From: Silene latifolia
Taxonomy: Eukaryota > Streptophyta > Magnoliopsida > Caryophyllales > Caryophyllaceae
DNA: 64,000 nt
Assembly (NCBI RefSeq): GCF_048544455.1
Contig: NC_133537.1
Location: 14,197,541 to 14,261,540 of the forward strand
Direction of reading: 5' to 3'
In this document: positions 9,887 through 23,222 of the stretch, piece after piece
Numbering within the stretch: the stretch's first letter is position 1
Layout: each line of letters begins with the position of its first letter
Made by a program: the position numbers and the translations under genes
The notes under the pieces: model-generated
The model's database searches: none
Seen by the model: only the letters and a program-made list of their open reading frames with translations
Told to the model about the DNA's origin: nothing

Positions 9887-12800
9887 AATTTGGTGAACCC
9901 GACGTGAAACTCTCTACCTCTCATCTCTACTACTTTACAAGCCAAGTCTACTAAAAAAGGATGTCTACCAAGCAGGACACGTCACCTGACGCTTTCAAGA
10001 AGACCTACGCAGTTATCCTGCAAGGCACTCCCACTGCTGCTACCTCCCATTTGTGCAATCGGTTGGCATCTCGCACTAGAGGAATGGCAAAGAAAGTCGC
10101 TATCAGCACGCCGCCGCTACTAGCCTACGCTCCGCACATGTCCCTACCAGGCCACGCAAGATCTCTGTTGCCTCCATAGTCTGCGCCGCTTCACTATCCT
10201 TGTCGCCTCTACTCCTTCGCGTGAAGAGACTCAAACTTCTAAGGTCGACAAAAATGCTTCCCCTTGCAAACCTAGGGCGTCACCAAAAAAGAAGGATGCC
10301 TCCACTCCAAACCGCTTGGTCATGGTGATTGTTGGTTCTACACTTGAGGAGCAAGTCCAAAGCATGAATAAGCTCCTTGAAAAGATGATGAAGGAGAATG
10401 AAGAAAAGAACAAGAAGATTGATGACCTTCAAAAGGAGGTGGTGGAGCTTCGCGAGAAAAAGATCTCAAGTGAGCACACTGACTCTGACAAGGATGATGA
10501 TACGGATAAGGACGATGACAAAGATGATACTTTGGAAAGACTTACGGCAATGAAATTGGCGCTTTCATCGAAGAGAAGCTCCAGGAGTTGATAGCTAAGA
10601 CAATTAAAAGTCAGCTAGGTGAAAGTTCGACAAGCAATGGGACGCTACATCAAGCCTTACACTAAGAGGATTGACGATCTGCGCATGCCTCTTGGTTATC
10701 GGCCTCCAAAGTTTCAACGATTCGACGGGAAGGGAAATCCAAAACAACACATCGCCCACTTCGTCGAGACATGCAACAATGCTGGAACTAATGGTGATCA
10801 TCTAGTCAAGCTCGACGTTCTCTTAAAGGAATGGCTTTTGATTGGTACACGAGACTTGGACTCGAGTCAATTGTGATTGGGGTCGCATGGAAGACGAATT
10901 TCTTAACAGTTCTACAAAGACTAGGCGTATTGTCGGCATGAGTGAACTAACAAACACAAAGACAGTGGGAGGATGAACCTGTCGTCGACTACATCGATCG
11001 ATGGCGTGCGTTGAGTCTGCAATGCAAAGATCGCTTAAGTGAATCCTCAGCAGTGGAAATGTGCATTAACGGGATGACCTGGGATATTCTTTATATAATG
11101 AAAGGAATCAAGCCAAAAAGCTTTCCAGAATTGGCAACCCTCGCTCACGACATGGAAATTACAATCAAAGGGCGTGGCAAAGCTCGATCAACCTCTTCCA
11201 AGGCACCAAGTGAAAAGAAGGAATTCATAAAGACAGATAAGGGCTTCAAGTCGATAGGAAAAGAAGCAATGGTCGTCGAAACCAGCGGATCGCCCGTGAA
11301 GATCTCATCAAAACCTAAGTTTGAAAAGAAGGAGTCATATGCTTACAATTATCAGCAGAACAAGCCCACATTAAAAGAGTTACAAGCTAGGAAGTACCCT
11401 TTTCCAGACTCTGACCTATCCGGAATGCTAGATGACCTTTCGGAGAAAAAGGTTATACAATCGCGAGTCCAAGAGACCGACCAGGCTAACAAGACAAGTG
11501 ATCCCAACTATTGTCGCTATCACAGATCGGTAAGTCATCCCCTTGGAAAATGTATAACACTAAAAGAGAAAATTATGCACTCTTCGAGACGGAAAGATTA
11601 TCTTGACTTGGATGAAACAAGAGCTACAAATCAAACTGCAATATTGGAGCAAAGCATGAGGAACATGAGGAGCCGACGATGCATCGTGGGTGGGATGTAT
11701 GCATGTTGCAATTCGGAAGCCTTGAACCTGTTGCTATATGGTTTCAAAAGCCATCTTCATCCATATCTCCAAAAGCAGGATTAGGTCCTCAATATGAGAA
11801 GAATGTAGATGATGATGACGAAGGGTGGACCTTAGTCACTCGCAAGAAGACAAAAAAACAAGTTTGGCAAGCAGTCGAACATGTCCATCATCGACGAAAG
11901 CAATCAAAGAAGATGAAATCCTGCATGTCTGATGGGGAGAAGAAGTCTGAAACAATGGTCAAACCATGTGTCTTGCCTATCAATATGCCTAAGCAAAAAT
12001 CGTTGAGTCATATTGCTCTAGAGGAATTCCTTCCAAGAGATTTCTTGAACAATGTTACCGTATGTACCATTTCTCGGCAGAGGTCATGATGATAAAGAAA
12101 AAAAAGGAAAATGAAGCGAGATAATGCGGTACCATCACAACAATTGGAACCTTACCCTCAAAAGGAAAATGAAGTTGTAAAGGCTCTCAACGCTCTTCCC
12201 GCAAATATGGGGTGGAGACAAATCTTTCACCTGCCGAAAGAGAAGCGTCAGATAATACTCCAAGGACTTGATAAACCGTAACTATACGCTGGCAAGATGA
12301 AAGATGTAGGAGAGCATGCAGAGCCATCAACACAATGTGTCTCCTGCAATGCAGCCTTGACCTTTTCAGATGAAGATCTGCTTCTTGGTTCCAAGCCTCA
12401 CAATAGGCCGTTATATGTGTCAGGCTACATTCGAGGACAAAAAGTCAACAGAATCTTAATAGATGGAGGCTCAGGAGTAAATCTCATGCCAAAAGCAACC
12501 ATGAAAGAGCTAGGCATCACGGTTAATGAACTTTCCAAAGAAACGATTATTCACGGTTTCAACTTAAATGGAGAGCGGGCTATTGGCATGATTCGTTTGA
12601 ACCTTAGCATGGGCGACTTGTCATCTGAAACACTCTTCCATGTCATCGAGGCCAAGACATCCTTCAAGTTATTATTAGGTCGACCATGGAAACATGAAAA
12701 TGGAGTCGTTGCATCAACCCTCCATCAATGCTTGAAGTATTATCGCGTCGGTGAAAGGAAGATAAATGGATACGCCAAGCCTTTCACTAAGGTCGACTCT

Positions 12801-15747
12801 TTCTTCACGACGCAAAGTTCTTTGAGGAAAATGGTACTTCTAGTGAGTTTATGCCAACTACCATTTCTTCAACTGGAAAAGGAGGTGTTTGAAAAGAGAA
12901 TAAAAAAAGATATTGTTACGAGACATGTTAAAGAAAATGATAAGCAAAATATAGACAACGCTAGTGAAGCATCTACTCCCGTTACATCACCCAAGAAGCA
13001 AGAAATGCCACATAAGTCTACCTCACCAGTATTGCGGTATATTCCCAAGCCTCGCCGAAAAGAAGGAGATAGTCCTTTTGCAGAATGTCTAACAAAGAGA
13101 GATCTTAAAGACAAAAGTAAACCAAGTCCAATGATCAAGCAAGAATGGATGGCGAAAGTCACCACCCCTCTTCCAAGTTCAAACCAAATGATAGTTATGC
13201 GACCTCCTCCAGTTGGTTTCGTCTGTTCATCAAACCAATCATCAAGCGATCAAAATGTGGGAATATTTCATTCCAACGCATACAAGCTCTTTGGAAAAGG
13301 CAAAGTTACGACTTTACGAAACCAAATCCGCTTGGGAAAGTTATAGAAGTTGAACCATATGGGCTTAACAAAACGCAACAGGAGTTGTACAAGCAAGAAG
13401 GAAGCTTTATAGAGACTAAAGCAGGGCTTGGTTATAAGTCTCCCACACCCGTGAAGATCAGTGCTCGTAGGAACAGAACCTCTACATCTTCACAACATAT
13501 CACAGTGGAAGAGGCGGAAGAGAATGAAGCAGAAGATATTAAAAGACCATCAACATCTTGATCTTGACAGGATAAGTCCACACCGCACAGAGACCGTCCT
13601 TCGTATTCGACAGGCTGGGGAGACCGAGTTCTACAACAAATCGCCCTTCTGTCTTCGCTCGACTGGATAAACGAGGAGCAAGCAAAGTTAAGTCATCAAC
13701 CCCTTCGCCGTGTACAAGCAAGAAGGGTGCATTAAGTAATCATTTGGGTGTTCGTTCAAACACGGTCTTCACTCGTTTAGGAGCCTCTAATAATGATAGT
13801 GGTAAGACTCTTCTGTGCTCAACTTCCGTGGAAGAAAACGATGAAGAAGTAAGCATAAATGATGACTTGAGAAGCGCAATACCCTCTCGCATGAAGCGTT
13901 TGCAAGTGGTGGACATCATCCAGCATGAGCCACTAAAAGCACGAAGACGAGTATTAGTTCTCACTGGCCTCTCCTCAAACAATGTTGAAGAGTCTAAACC
14001 TCCATCTTCACACTCCCGTGATGCAAAAGACTTGGAAATTGTGACTTCTTATCATATCACTGCAGAAGAGATACCCGATGACAACGAAGAGGTAGAGGCC
14101 GACAAGGCACGAAACACTTGAAGATGAGGTACGATCAACCGTAGACGATTTAAAAGAACTAAACCTAGGCGATGAAGATCCTCGTCCAATCTCGTCGTGC
14201 TCTGTTGACTAAAGAGGAAGAAGAGGAATACTACAAATTGTTGGTTGAGTACAAGGACGTCTTCGCTTGGAGCTACAAGGAAATGCCTGGACTAAGCCCA
14301 AAATTGCGAGTTCATCGATTGGCAATCGAAAAGGAATCGATCCTAGAAATCAATCTCAACGTCGCTTTAGGACGGAGCTTATACCTGAAATTGAAAAAGA
14401 GGTTAACAAACTCATTGAGGCTGGATTTATTCGTGAAGTCGATATCCTACCGGATAGCCAACATTGTTCAGTCGGGAAGAAAAATGGGCAACTACGTGTA
14501 TGCGTCGACTTCAGAGATCTTAATGATGCATGTCCAAAGGACGACTTCCCTTTGCCAGTTACAGAGTTGATGATTGACGCAACCACTGGTCACGAAGCAC
14601 TCTCATTCATGGATTGTACTGCTGGTTACAATCAAATACATATGGCTTTGAAGATCAAGAAGCAACAGGTTTTCGAACCCCAAAAGGAATCTTACGCTAC
14701 ACGGTCATGCCGTTTGGACTAAAAATGTGGGGCCACATATCGGCGAGCAATGCAAAAGATCTTTGATGACATGTTGCATAAAACGATAGAATGTTATGTC
14801 GACGACGTGGTTGTCAAATCAAAGAAAAGAAAAGACCATGTTAAAGACCTTCGGACCGTCTTTGAGAGACTTAGAAAATGTCAACTCAAGATGAACCCAC
14901 TCAAATGTGCATTCGGCGTCACATCCGGGAAGTTCTTGGGGTTCGTGGTAAGGCATAGAGGCATTGAAATAGACCAGACAAAAATCAAAGCTATCAACGA
15001 AATGCCAGAACCAAAGACGTTGAAGGAGCTGCGCGGGTTGCGGGGCGTTTGGCATACATTCGAAGGTTCATCTCTAACCTAGCAGGACGTTGTCAGCCGT
15101 TCGGTCATCTCATGAAAAAGGATGCTCCATTTCAGTGGGATGAAAAATGCAAACATGCTTTTGATAGCATAAAAAAGTACCTGGCTAGTGCACCAATGTT
15201 GGGGGCACCGATTCCAGGAAAACCGCTCATTCTATACATCGCCGCACAAGAACGATCGGTGGGGGCAATGTGTGCGCAAGAAATTGAAGACCGCAAGGAG
15301 AGAGCACTCTACTACTTGAGTCGTACCTTGGTTGGAGCTGAATTAAATTACTCGCCCATAGAGAAGATATGTCTTGCTTTGGTGTTCGCCATCCAGAAGT
15401 TGAGGCACTACATGCAGGCGCATACCATACACGTGGTCTCAAAAGCCGATCCAATCAAGTACATACTCTCAAGACCAGTCTTATCCGGAAGGCTTGCGAA
15501 ATGGGCAAAGTGCTACTTAAACAAAGTATGACTTAGTGTTTGTGTCTCAAAAAGCGATAAAAGGTCGGTTATTGCAGATTTCTTCGCGATCATCCAGTCC
15601 CAGCAGAGTGGGAACTTTCAGACGAACTACCAGGAGAAGAAATTTTTTACGTGGACATTTTACCCCCATGGCAAATGTACTTCGACGGTGCTGCAAGGCG
15701 AGACGGAGCTGGAGCCGGAGTTGTGTTCATATCTCCGCAAAACCATG

Positions 15748-16340
15748 TGTTCCGGGTATGAATTCCGAAGTAGGTTTGTTTACCACGCTAGCTTTGTCGA
15801 GTAATGCCTCTTCTAGCCTTGATTGCTCTCCTCGGCTTTCTCCTGCAACAATGAGCAAACTGAGGGCTTGGCTTTGTGCCAAGCGTACTCACTCCGACGC
15901 TCAAGTCAGTGAACTTATTGTGAATAAGTAGTATGTTGCTTGAGGACGTGTATTGTAGAGAGATGAGAGAGATAATACCAATTTAAGTGGTTCTTAGGTT
16001 CGATTCTGGATCCCCTTCTCAATGAGAGAGGTGGAGTATTTATAGACTTTCACCTTTTGTCACGTAGTGGCCAAGTGGCCAAGTGGCTAGCAGGTGGAAA
16101 GACTGATCTGACCTCGGCCGAGGGACCCCTGTCAGGCCGAAGGGCCCAGTTGACTCCATGCCGAGGGGTCTTGGATATGAGTACGCGGATGTGTTTCCTA
16201 CCGGCTAGTTAGCGGCCGAGAGACGGGTGATGGCCGATAGGCCGTCACGGATATCTCGTTTAAAGTCGTTGACTGGTGTGGATATCTTTGACCTCGCTCA
16301 ATATGTTGACTTGGTCGTGGTGCGAGAATATGCCCCATCA
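15748..16340 (+). repeat. 5' LTR of element B
   Basis: It starts TG and ends CA, with a TATA motif (gtatttatag) near 16035. It matches 19372-19950 almost throughout; most differences lie in the last 150 bases. Confidence 0.88.
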
Positions 16341-19300
16341 ATTTGCCCCAGCGTAGTCTATGCCGTGGTATGGGCTCCGATGTATGTTGAGCGTATATTC
16401 GCACAAGTGAAAATTTTTCGCCCCGCTTCTTCTCCTTGGCTTTACATGAGGCCGTACCATATCCCCCTCCACATGGATGGGTATTGGACATCAAATGTGG
16501 AAGAGAAGATCTTTCTTTGGCGGTGGACCCAAGGTTGAGAGTGCGGTGTGCTTTTGATTGCCCCGCCGGTGCTACCTAGCTTGGTTAGTCATATTGCGGC
16601 CGGTGAACGGATACTTTAGGATTTTGCTGAGGAAGATGAATAGGCAAAGGGATAAGAAGGGGCGTGTTGAAGACGCTTGGTTACTGTTGCATTGATTGAC
16701 GTTCAACTGTTGCGTCGATTGACATTCCGTGTACGCATGCCTGACATGTGTCTCTTCGTTGATTGGCTGACGCTTCATGGGCTGCGCTTTGATTGGTCCT
16801 CCTTTGCGGGCCTTGGCCTATAAATACCAGATCTTTGAAGTGAAATTGGTTACCAATTTCATTCATTCCAAAAATTTTTCTTCTTTCTAGATCTAGAACT
16901 TCAAGTGTTTCTTTCTCTTCCAATCTTCAGAATTTTTACGTCGGCGTAGCACTTTTCTTCAAGGTAAACCAAAAAAAAACTTATCAACTTTTTAATTTGC
17001 TTTAAGTAATTGTTGTGAACCATGTCTTCACTGACGCCGGTCCCAAAGAATCGTGCACTTTGGGGGTTCCTCGGTGCGTTTTGATGAGGAGGAGGCGGTA
17101 GCCGCCGTTCCGTTAAGGTCGGGGGGCCGTAGGTCTCCTTCTCCTGAAGTTGACCGCAAAGTCCTGGAGGAGTGGGAGGATGATGACGATGTTGATGATG
17201 ATGAGGAAAGGAATCCTTCCGGTGGGGAGAGGTCAACAGTCCTGCATCATTATGATGCCTGTACTACCGGCGCCGATCGTGGTTTTATCGATAAGTTCAT
17301 CCGCCGCTCCGCTCAATTTTTCAAGATCACTTCTTTTTTGGCCAGGGGTACAACATTGTTATCCCTGGAGAGGGTCAGGCCGTCTGTTGCCCTCCCACTG
17401 GTCACATCGGCGTATATATGAGGCACCCGGAGTATGGTCTCGGTTTCCTCTCAATATGTACGTCTCTACCATAATTCGGGCGATGAACGTTGCGGCGGCG
17501 CGCAGCCTTCACCCTTTGGCCGTTAGGACTATAGTCGGCTTCGTGTGGTGTGTCTTCTTGGGGTGATCCCAACGGTAAACTTATTCCGCCGAATTCATTT
17601 TCTTGAATGAATGTTCAAGGTGGCCGGGGGTGGTATAGCGCCCAGACCGAGCCAGGCTATCTCACCGTGCCTAAGCTCACCTCTTGCAAGGGCTGGAAGG
17701 AACGGTGGGTGTATGTCGAGGTCCCGGATGATTATCCGTTGCCTCGGTCTTTTCAAAGACCACGTTAACTTGCGGTGCGAGAGTAGGGGGAGCGTGAGAA
17801 GATGATCCCTAAGGGCAAGAATAAGATGGACGCCGCAAAGGTCTGTCTCAACGAGGACGAGACGCGGGCATTGAAGCTTTTCGAGGTCGATGACGATGGG
17901 ACGCCGAAAGTTTGGTTGCCCCCGACGCAAGTCATCCAGATGGATGAGCCGCTTTGCCACGTCGGCCTCATACCGGCCCTAGCACGGGGTGAGTGGGGTC
18001 GGTGTGAGGCCCATTTTATTTTTTAGCGTTCTTGTTTTTGTGCCTTGACTTGTTCCTTTGTCTAACTCTTACTTTGTTTCTTTCGAGAGAACTTTGGCTC
18101 CGTTCGTCGAGCAATTCCTCATGAAGATGGGACTTGACAAAGATGGTAACGTGCGGGAGAGGAATCCGAAGGTCGATGTACATGACCGCCGTCCGTCGCC
18201 ATCGACCTCATGGATCAAAAGTCAAGAGCTTGGACGAGGCGGAGGCTCGGGCCGAGGTAGCTGCCGCCATTCCGCGCCGGTCCGAAAAGCCAAGTCTTCG
18301 GCGGCTACGGTGTCAACCTCGATTCCGCCTCCAACTCCCGCCGTCCGAAGAAGGTGGAAATCGTCGATATTGTCGACGGGGAGGATTCCGATCTTGAGGG
18401 ATCTCCACTTAGGCGTAAGAGGAAGAGGCCTACCCCTACCGCCGATGCTTTCGCGCCACACTCATGCTAACGATGGCGCCGAGGAACGGGTCAATCGGCC
18501 AAGAAGAGCAAGCCCTCGGTGAGATCTAACTTGCGGCTCAGATTTAGCCTGGCTCATTAGATATACCCGATGACCGGCTCTCGGTATGTCCGTGAACGTT
18601 GACGTGGACTCTTTGATTGAATTTTTTGTAGATCAACCGGCGCGATCTGTCCCAATTCGAGCGGCGGGTGAGGAGAGGCCTGTGCAGACGGCGGGAAAAA
18701 ATGCCACCGCCGACTCTATTCTCGCGTCGATATCCAACGACCAGCTCATAGCGGAGGGTACAAGGCTGGGCAAGAGGATTGGGAAGTGGTCCGAACTGGC
18801 CGGCATTCGCATTAGGGAGCAAGAAGAGGCCCTGACCAAGACGGGACCGTTGATAGAACGGCTGAAGCTTGATGTTGTGGCCGCAAAGGGGGTAGCCGGA
18901 AGGCTAAGCTTGATCTCCTTGTCGCACGAGCGCGTGTGGAGGAAGTTGAGAAGCTCTTTGTCGGCCGAGAAGGCCAAGTTAGAGGCTGCTGACCTCGCCG
19001 CCGCCAAGTTGCGGGAGGAACGGGATAGGTACAAGGGCGGCTACGACGTTGTTGTCGCCCAAAGGGAGGAGTCGAAAAGGGCGTACCGGCTCCAGGCGGA
19101 GTCACATAGGGGTACCAGTGCTATCCTTGCTCAAAGAGAGAAGGATATTGAGGTGCTTCAAAAGAAGATTATTCCCCGCATGTGTGCTCAATATAGGGAC
19201 CTGACCGAAGAAACCTTCAGGGAGGTGATTGGGGAGCTGTATCCGGATGGCTCCTTTCCGTGGCCAAAATTTGACGGGCTGTTCGACGATAGGCTCGAGG

Positions 19301-19371
19301 CTAACGAGAAAGCTGCGGCGGATAAGGCTGCCGAGGATGCGAGGGCCAAGAAGGAGGAAGAGGCGGCCGCG

Positions 19372-19950
19372 GAAGTAGGTTTGTTTACCACGCTAGCTTT
19401 GTCGAGTAATGCCTCTTCTAGCCTTGATTGCTCTCCTCGGCTTTCTCCTGCAACAATGAGCAAACTGAGGGCTTGGCTTTGTGCCAAGCGTACTCACTCC
19501 GACGCTCAAGTCAGTGAACTTATTGTGAATAAGTAGTATGTTGCTTGAGGACGTGTATTGTAGAGAGATGAGAGAGATAATACCAATTTAAGTGGTTCTT
19601 AGGTTCGATTCTGGATCCCCTTCTCAATGAGAGAGGTGGAGTATTTATAGACTTTCACCTTTTGTCACGTAGTGGCCAAGTGGCCAAGTGGCTAGCAGGT
19701 GGAAAGACTGATCTGACCTCGGCCGAGGGACCCCTGTCAGGCCGAAGGGCCCAGTTGACTCCATGCCGAGGGGTCTTGGATATGAGTACGCGGATGTGTT
19801 TCCCGGCTGGCTAGTTAGCAGGCCGAGAGACGGGTGACTGGCCGATAGGCCATACCGGATATGCTGTTTAAAGTCGTTGACTGGCTGTGGATATCTTTGA
19901 CCTCGCTCAATATGTTGACTTGGTCAGCGGGTGCAGAATATGCCCCATCA
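19372..19950 (+). repeat. 3' LTR of element B
   Basis: Matches the 5' LTR from its 20th base on. The junction on its left runs straight out of the coiled-coil coding sequence, with no polypurine tract visible there. Confidence 0.85.
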
Positions 19951-21634
19951 CCATGTAATGCCATACTCATTTACACTCACACAGTTTTGCTCAAATAACG
20001 TGGCAGAATACCAAGCTTTGATATTAGGTCTTCAAATGGCAATTGAAATAGGCGTAAGGGACATGGATATTTACGGAGACTCACAATTGGTGATCAGCCA
20101 AGTCCTCGATGAGTATGAGGTAAGAAAGGAAGACTTGATTCCCTACCATCGACAAAGCGCCAGAATCGCTTAATCAACTTGACTCCATCAATATTGGTCA
20201 TGTACCGAGGAGTGCCAATAAGTTGGCTGACGCGCTTGCTAACCTTGCAGCCACTTTGGCACTGGGGGCAGAAGAATCTATGCAAGTACCAGTCTGCAAT
20301 CGATGGGCAATACCTTTGCTTGAAGCAGTAGAAGATATAGATACAACAAACATGATTTGCGTCTACACGGTGATGAAGATGATGGCGCAGCCTATCATCG
20401 ATTTCTTGGACCACCAAAAATTACCTGATGATCCCAGGCACAAGGTAGAGGTACGCCGACGTGCTCCAAAATTTATTCATTACAAAGGGACGCTCTACAG
20501 ACGCTCTTTCTTAGGACACTGGTTGAGATGTCTAAATAAAGATGAAGCTCTTTCAAGCAATGCACGAAGCTCACTACGGTATTTGTGGCGCTCACCAATC
20601 TGGACCTAAACTTTATGATCGTGTAAAGAGAATGGGATATTACTGGCCAACCATGGTTCAAGACTGCATGGACTTCGCGAAGAAATGTCAACCCTGTCAG
20701 TTCTACGCAAACTTCATACATCAGCCACCGGAGCCATTACACCCGACTGTATCTTCATGGCCCTTTGAAGCTTGGGGACTTGACATTGTGGGACCTCTCA
20801 CTCCGAAAGCCTCGAATGGACAGGAGTATATTCTCGCTGGTACTGACCATTTCTCAAAATGGGCAGAAGCCATCACATTACGGGAAGTCAAGAAGGAAAA
20901 TGTTGTGAATTTCATCCGAACTCAAATAATATATAGATATGGTGTACCACAACGTATCATAACTGATAATGGGAAACAGTTCGATAACCATCGATGACAA
21001 GTTTAGAGAGAAGTTCAAATTCGAGACATAAAGATAAGTCATCGATGTACAACGCTCCGCAAATGGCTTGGTCAAGGCTTTAACAAGACACTTTGCAACT
21101 TGTTGAGAAAAGTAGTAGCAAAATCAAAACGAGATTGGCATGAAAGAATTGGCGAGGCATTGTGGGCCTATCGCACCACATACAAAACTCCTACTCAAGC
21201 AACCCCGTATGCATTAGTGTATGGAGTAGAAGCCGTGTTGCCATTAGAAATGCAGATCCCATCCTTACGCATTGCTATTCAAGAGGAACTTACAGAGGAT
21301 GAAAATGACAAGTTACGTTTAGCAGAGTTAGAGGCACTCGATGAAAAAAGACTAGATGCCCAACTGAAGCTCCAATGTTATCAAGCAAGGATGTCGCGAG
21401 CATTCAACAAAAAAGTACGTCCTCGTTCTTTTCAAGTAGGAGACCTAGTCCTTGCAATACGAAGACCAATTATCACCTCTCACAAGCCAGTTGGTAAATT
21501 CACCTCAAAGTGGGATGGCCCGTATGTGGTACAAGAAGTCTACACAAATGGCGCATACAAGATTGCGGATGAAGACGGTGTGCTCATAGGCCCAATAAAT
21601 GGGAAATTTCTCAAACGTTACTACTCTTGAAACA

Positions 21635-21735
21635 ACATCATGCTCCTAAGCAAGAGCGTAAACTGCAAGTCATGCTCCTAAGCAAGAGCGTAAACTGCAA
21701 GCCATGCTCCTAAGCAAGAGTCTAAAGCTATGACC
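21635..21735 (+). repeat. Short tandem repeat just after A's integrase
   Basis: The phrase catgctcctaagcaagag occurs three times with a period of about 34 bases, directly downstream of the integrase stop. A related stretch (in the opposite orientation) lies next to the integrase of element D near 47665-47715. Confidence 0.75.
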
Positions 21736-22232
21736 TCTATGAACTACGTCGGCTTGATCTTGTGAAGTACTGTTTCTACTTTGCAAGTACGTAGGCAACT
21801 TGGGTGAACATGTAGCCTGAGTGCAGCCACACAAACAAAAAAAAAAAAAAAATGTGTATCACACCAAAAAAAAAAAAAAACGTTTTACCGCTCCTGGCCC
21901 GCATGAGTTTAAACTGTGAACGGCTAAATCTAAAAATCATGTGTCTGTTACGTTATATCTTATACATAGATATAGTCTAACAGTCGAATACAAATTTATA
22001 ATGTAACATACATTTATATTATATCCAAAAGAGAGAAGTGCGCAGCATGTCAGCTAAACACAAAATTACCACGTACAACAAAACAGTACGAATACAAAAA
22101 AAAAGTACGTGTGTATACCGAAGACTACAACTCTTACTTACTAAGTTATAACGTACCTCGTTATCATGTCAAAATAAAAATGGGTACGTATACAAAAAAA
22201 AAAGGGAATGGTGACCTATGACAAAATTTATC

Positions 22233-23189
22233 CTAGAGTACCAAATCCATCCAAGCATCTGGGTCCAACGATGATTGCAATTCCAGGACTAGACGTCTCT
22301 TCTCCTCAAGAACGGCTACATCTTCTGCACTCAATTGCGGGGTGGCCTCCACTTTAGCGATCTTCGACCCTCTTGTTTCAATTTGGTCTTGAGCAGCCTT
22401 GCGGGATCTTTCAAGATTTTCCATGTCACTAGCTAACTGACGATATGCTTGATGAGCTTTTTCTAACGTATCTTCCAGTTGAGCTATCTCCTTGCCTACA
22501 TCGGACATCTTTTCCGCTATAGTGAGACAAGCCGCCTCGGCATCAGCAAGAACATGACTAACTTTTTCGAGCCCTTCGCGCTCTTCAGTAATCTCTTTGC
22601 CCAAATCCTCATGGTGAAGACGGTCCCTGGTAGCTTCTTCTAGAAAGCGGAAAGCCTTGACGGTGGCGACATACGACTCTATCTTGTCTTGAAGACGAGT
22701 TGGATCTCCTTTAAAGTGTGTTATACATTTGTAAACCAAGGTGGCTTCTTTCCCAATTTTTTCTCGACATCCGCAAAAGTCGCCTCTTTACGGTCTTCAA
22801 CAAACTACTAGCAGCCAACTTCAAGCCTGTATGTAAAATCCCTTTACTTGGTGTTTCGGCATAATTGTAATCACAGGACGGCGCAGGGACGGACAAGTTT
22901 GGATGCACATTGACTAAAGTATCAAGCGTCCTCTTGTGGAGTTCAAGATCTTGTCTCGCGACTACTTTTAGGGAGTGAGGACTTTGAACAGACGGTTGAC
23001 TGGTAGAGGTTGATAAAGCCATTGTTTTGTTCTTTGGATGAGATGATTCTATTTTTCCTTCGTCAACATGATGTTTGAATTTTTGTAACTCCTTGCCTTT
23101 GCGTGGATTCGGTCGGCCAGCAACAACATCAAGAAGAGGTTCACCTATCAAATTTGGCACTTCTTTCTCGAGGTTAAATTCTCCGTCCT

Positions 23190-23222
<33 letters not shown>

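Larger units (their letters stand above)
15748..19950 (+). mobile_element. Element B: non-autonomous LTR retroelement nested in A's second RNase H
   Basis: The 5' LTR is 15748-16340 (tgttccgg to ccccatca). The 3' LTR is 19372-19950, and its first 20 or so bases are not visible. The target duplication ccatg lies at 15743-15747 and 19951-19955. The 3 kb interior has no protease, reverse transcriptase or integrase. It encodes an acidic, coiled-coil-rich protein (clearest at 18586-19371) ending in an Ala/Lys/Glu-rich helix, with YPDGSFPWPKFDGLFDD before it. This resembles the family named 'putative gypsy type transposon' in plants. An internal TATA motif (cctataaatacc, near 16818) and a CT-rich leader precede the coding part near 17022. 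The element looks broken, with several interruptions, and would depend on proteins from another element. It is younger than element A, in which it sits. Confidence 0.85.
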
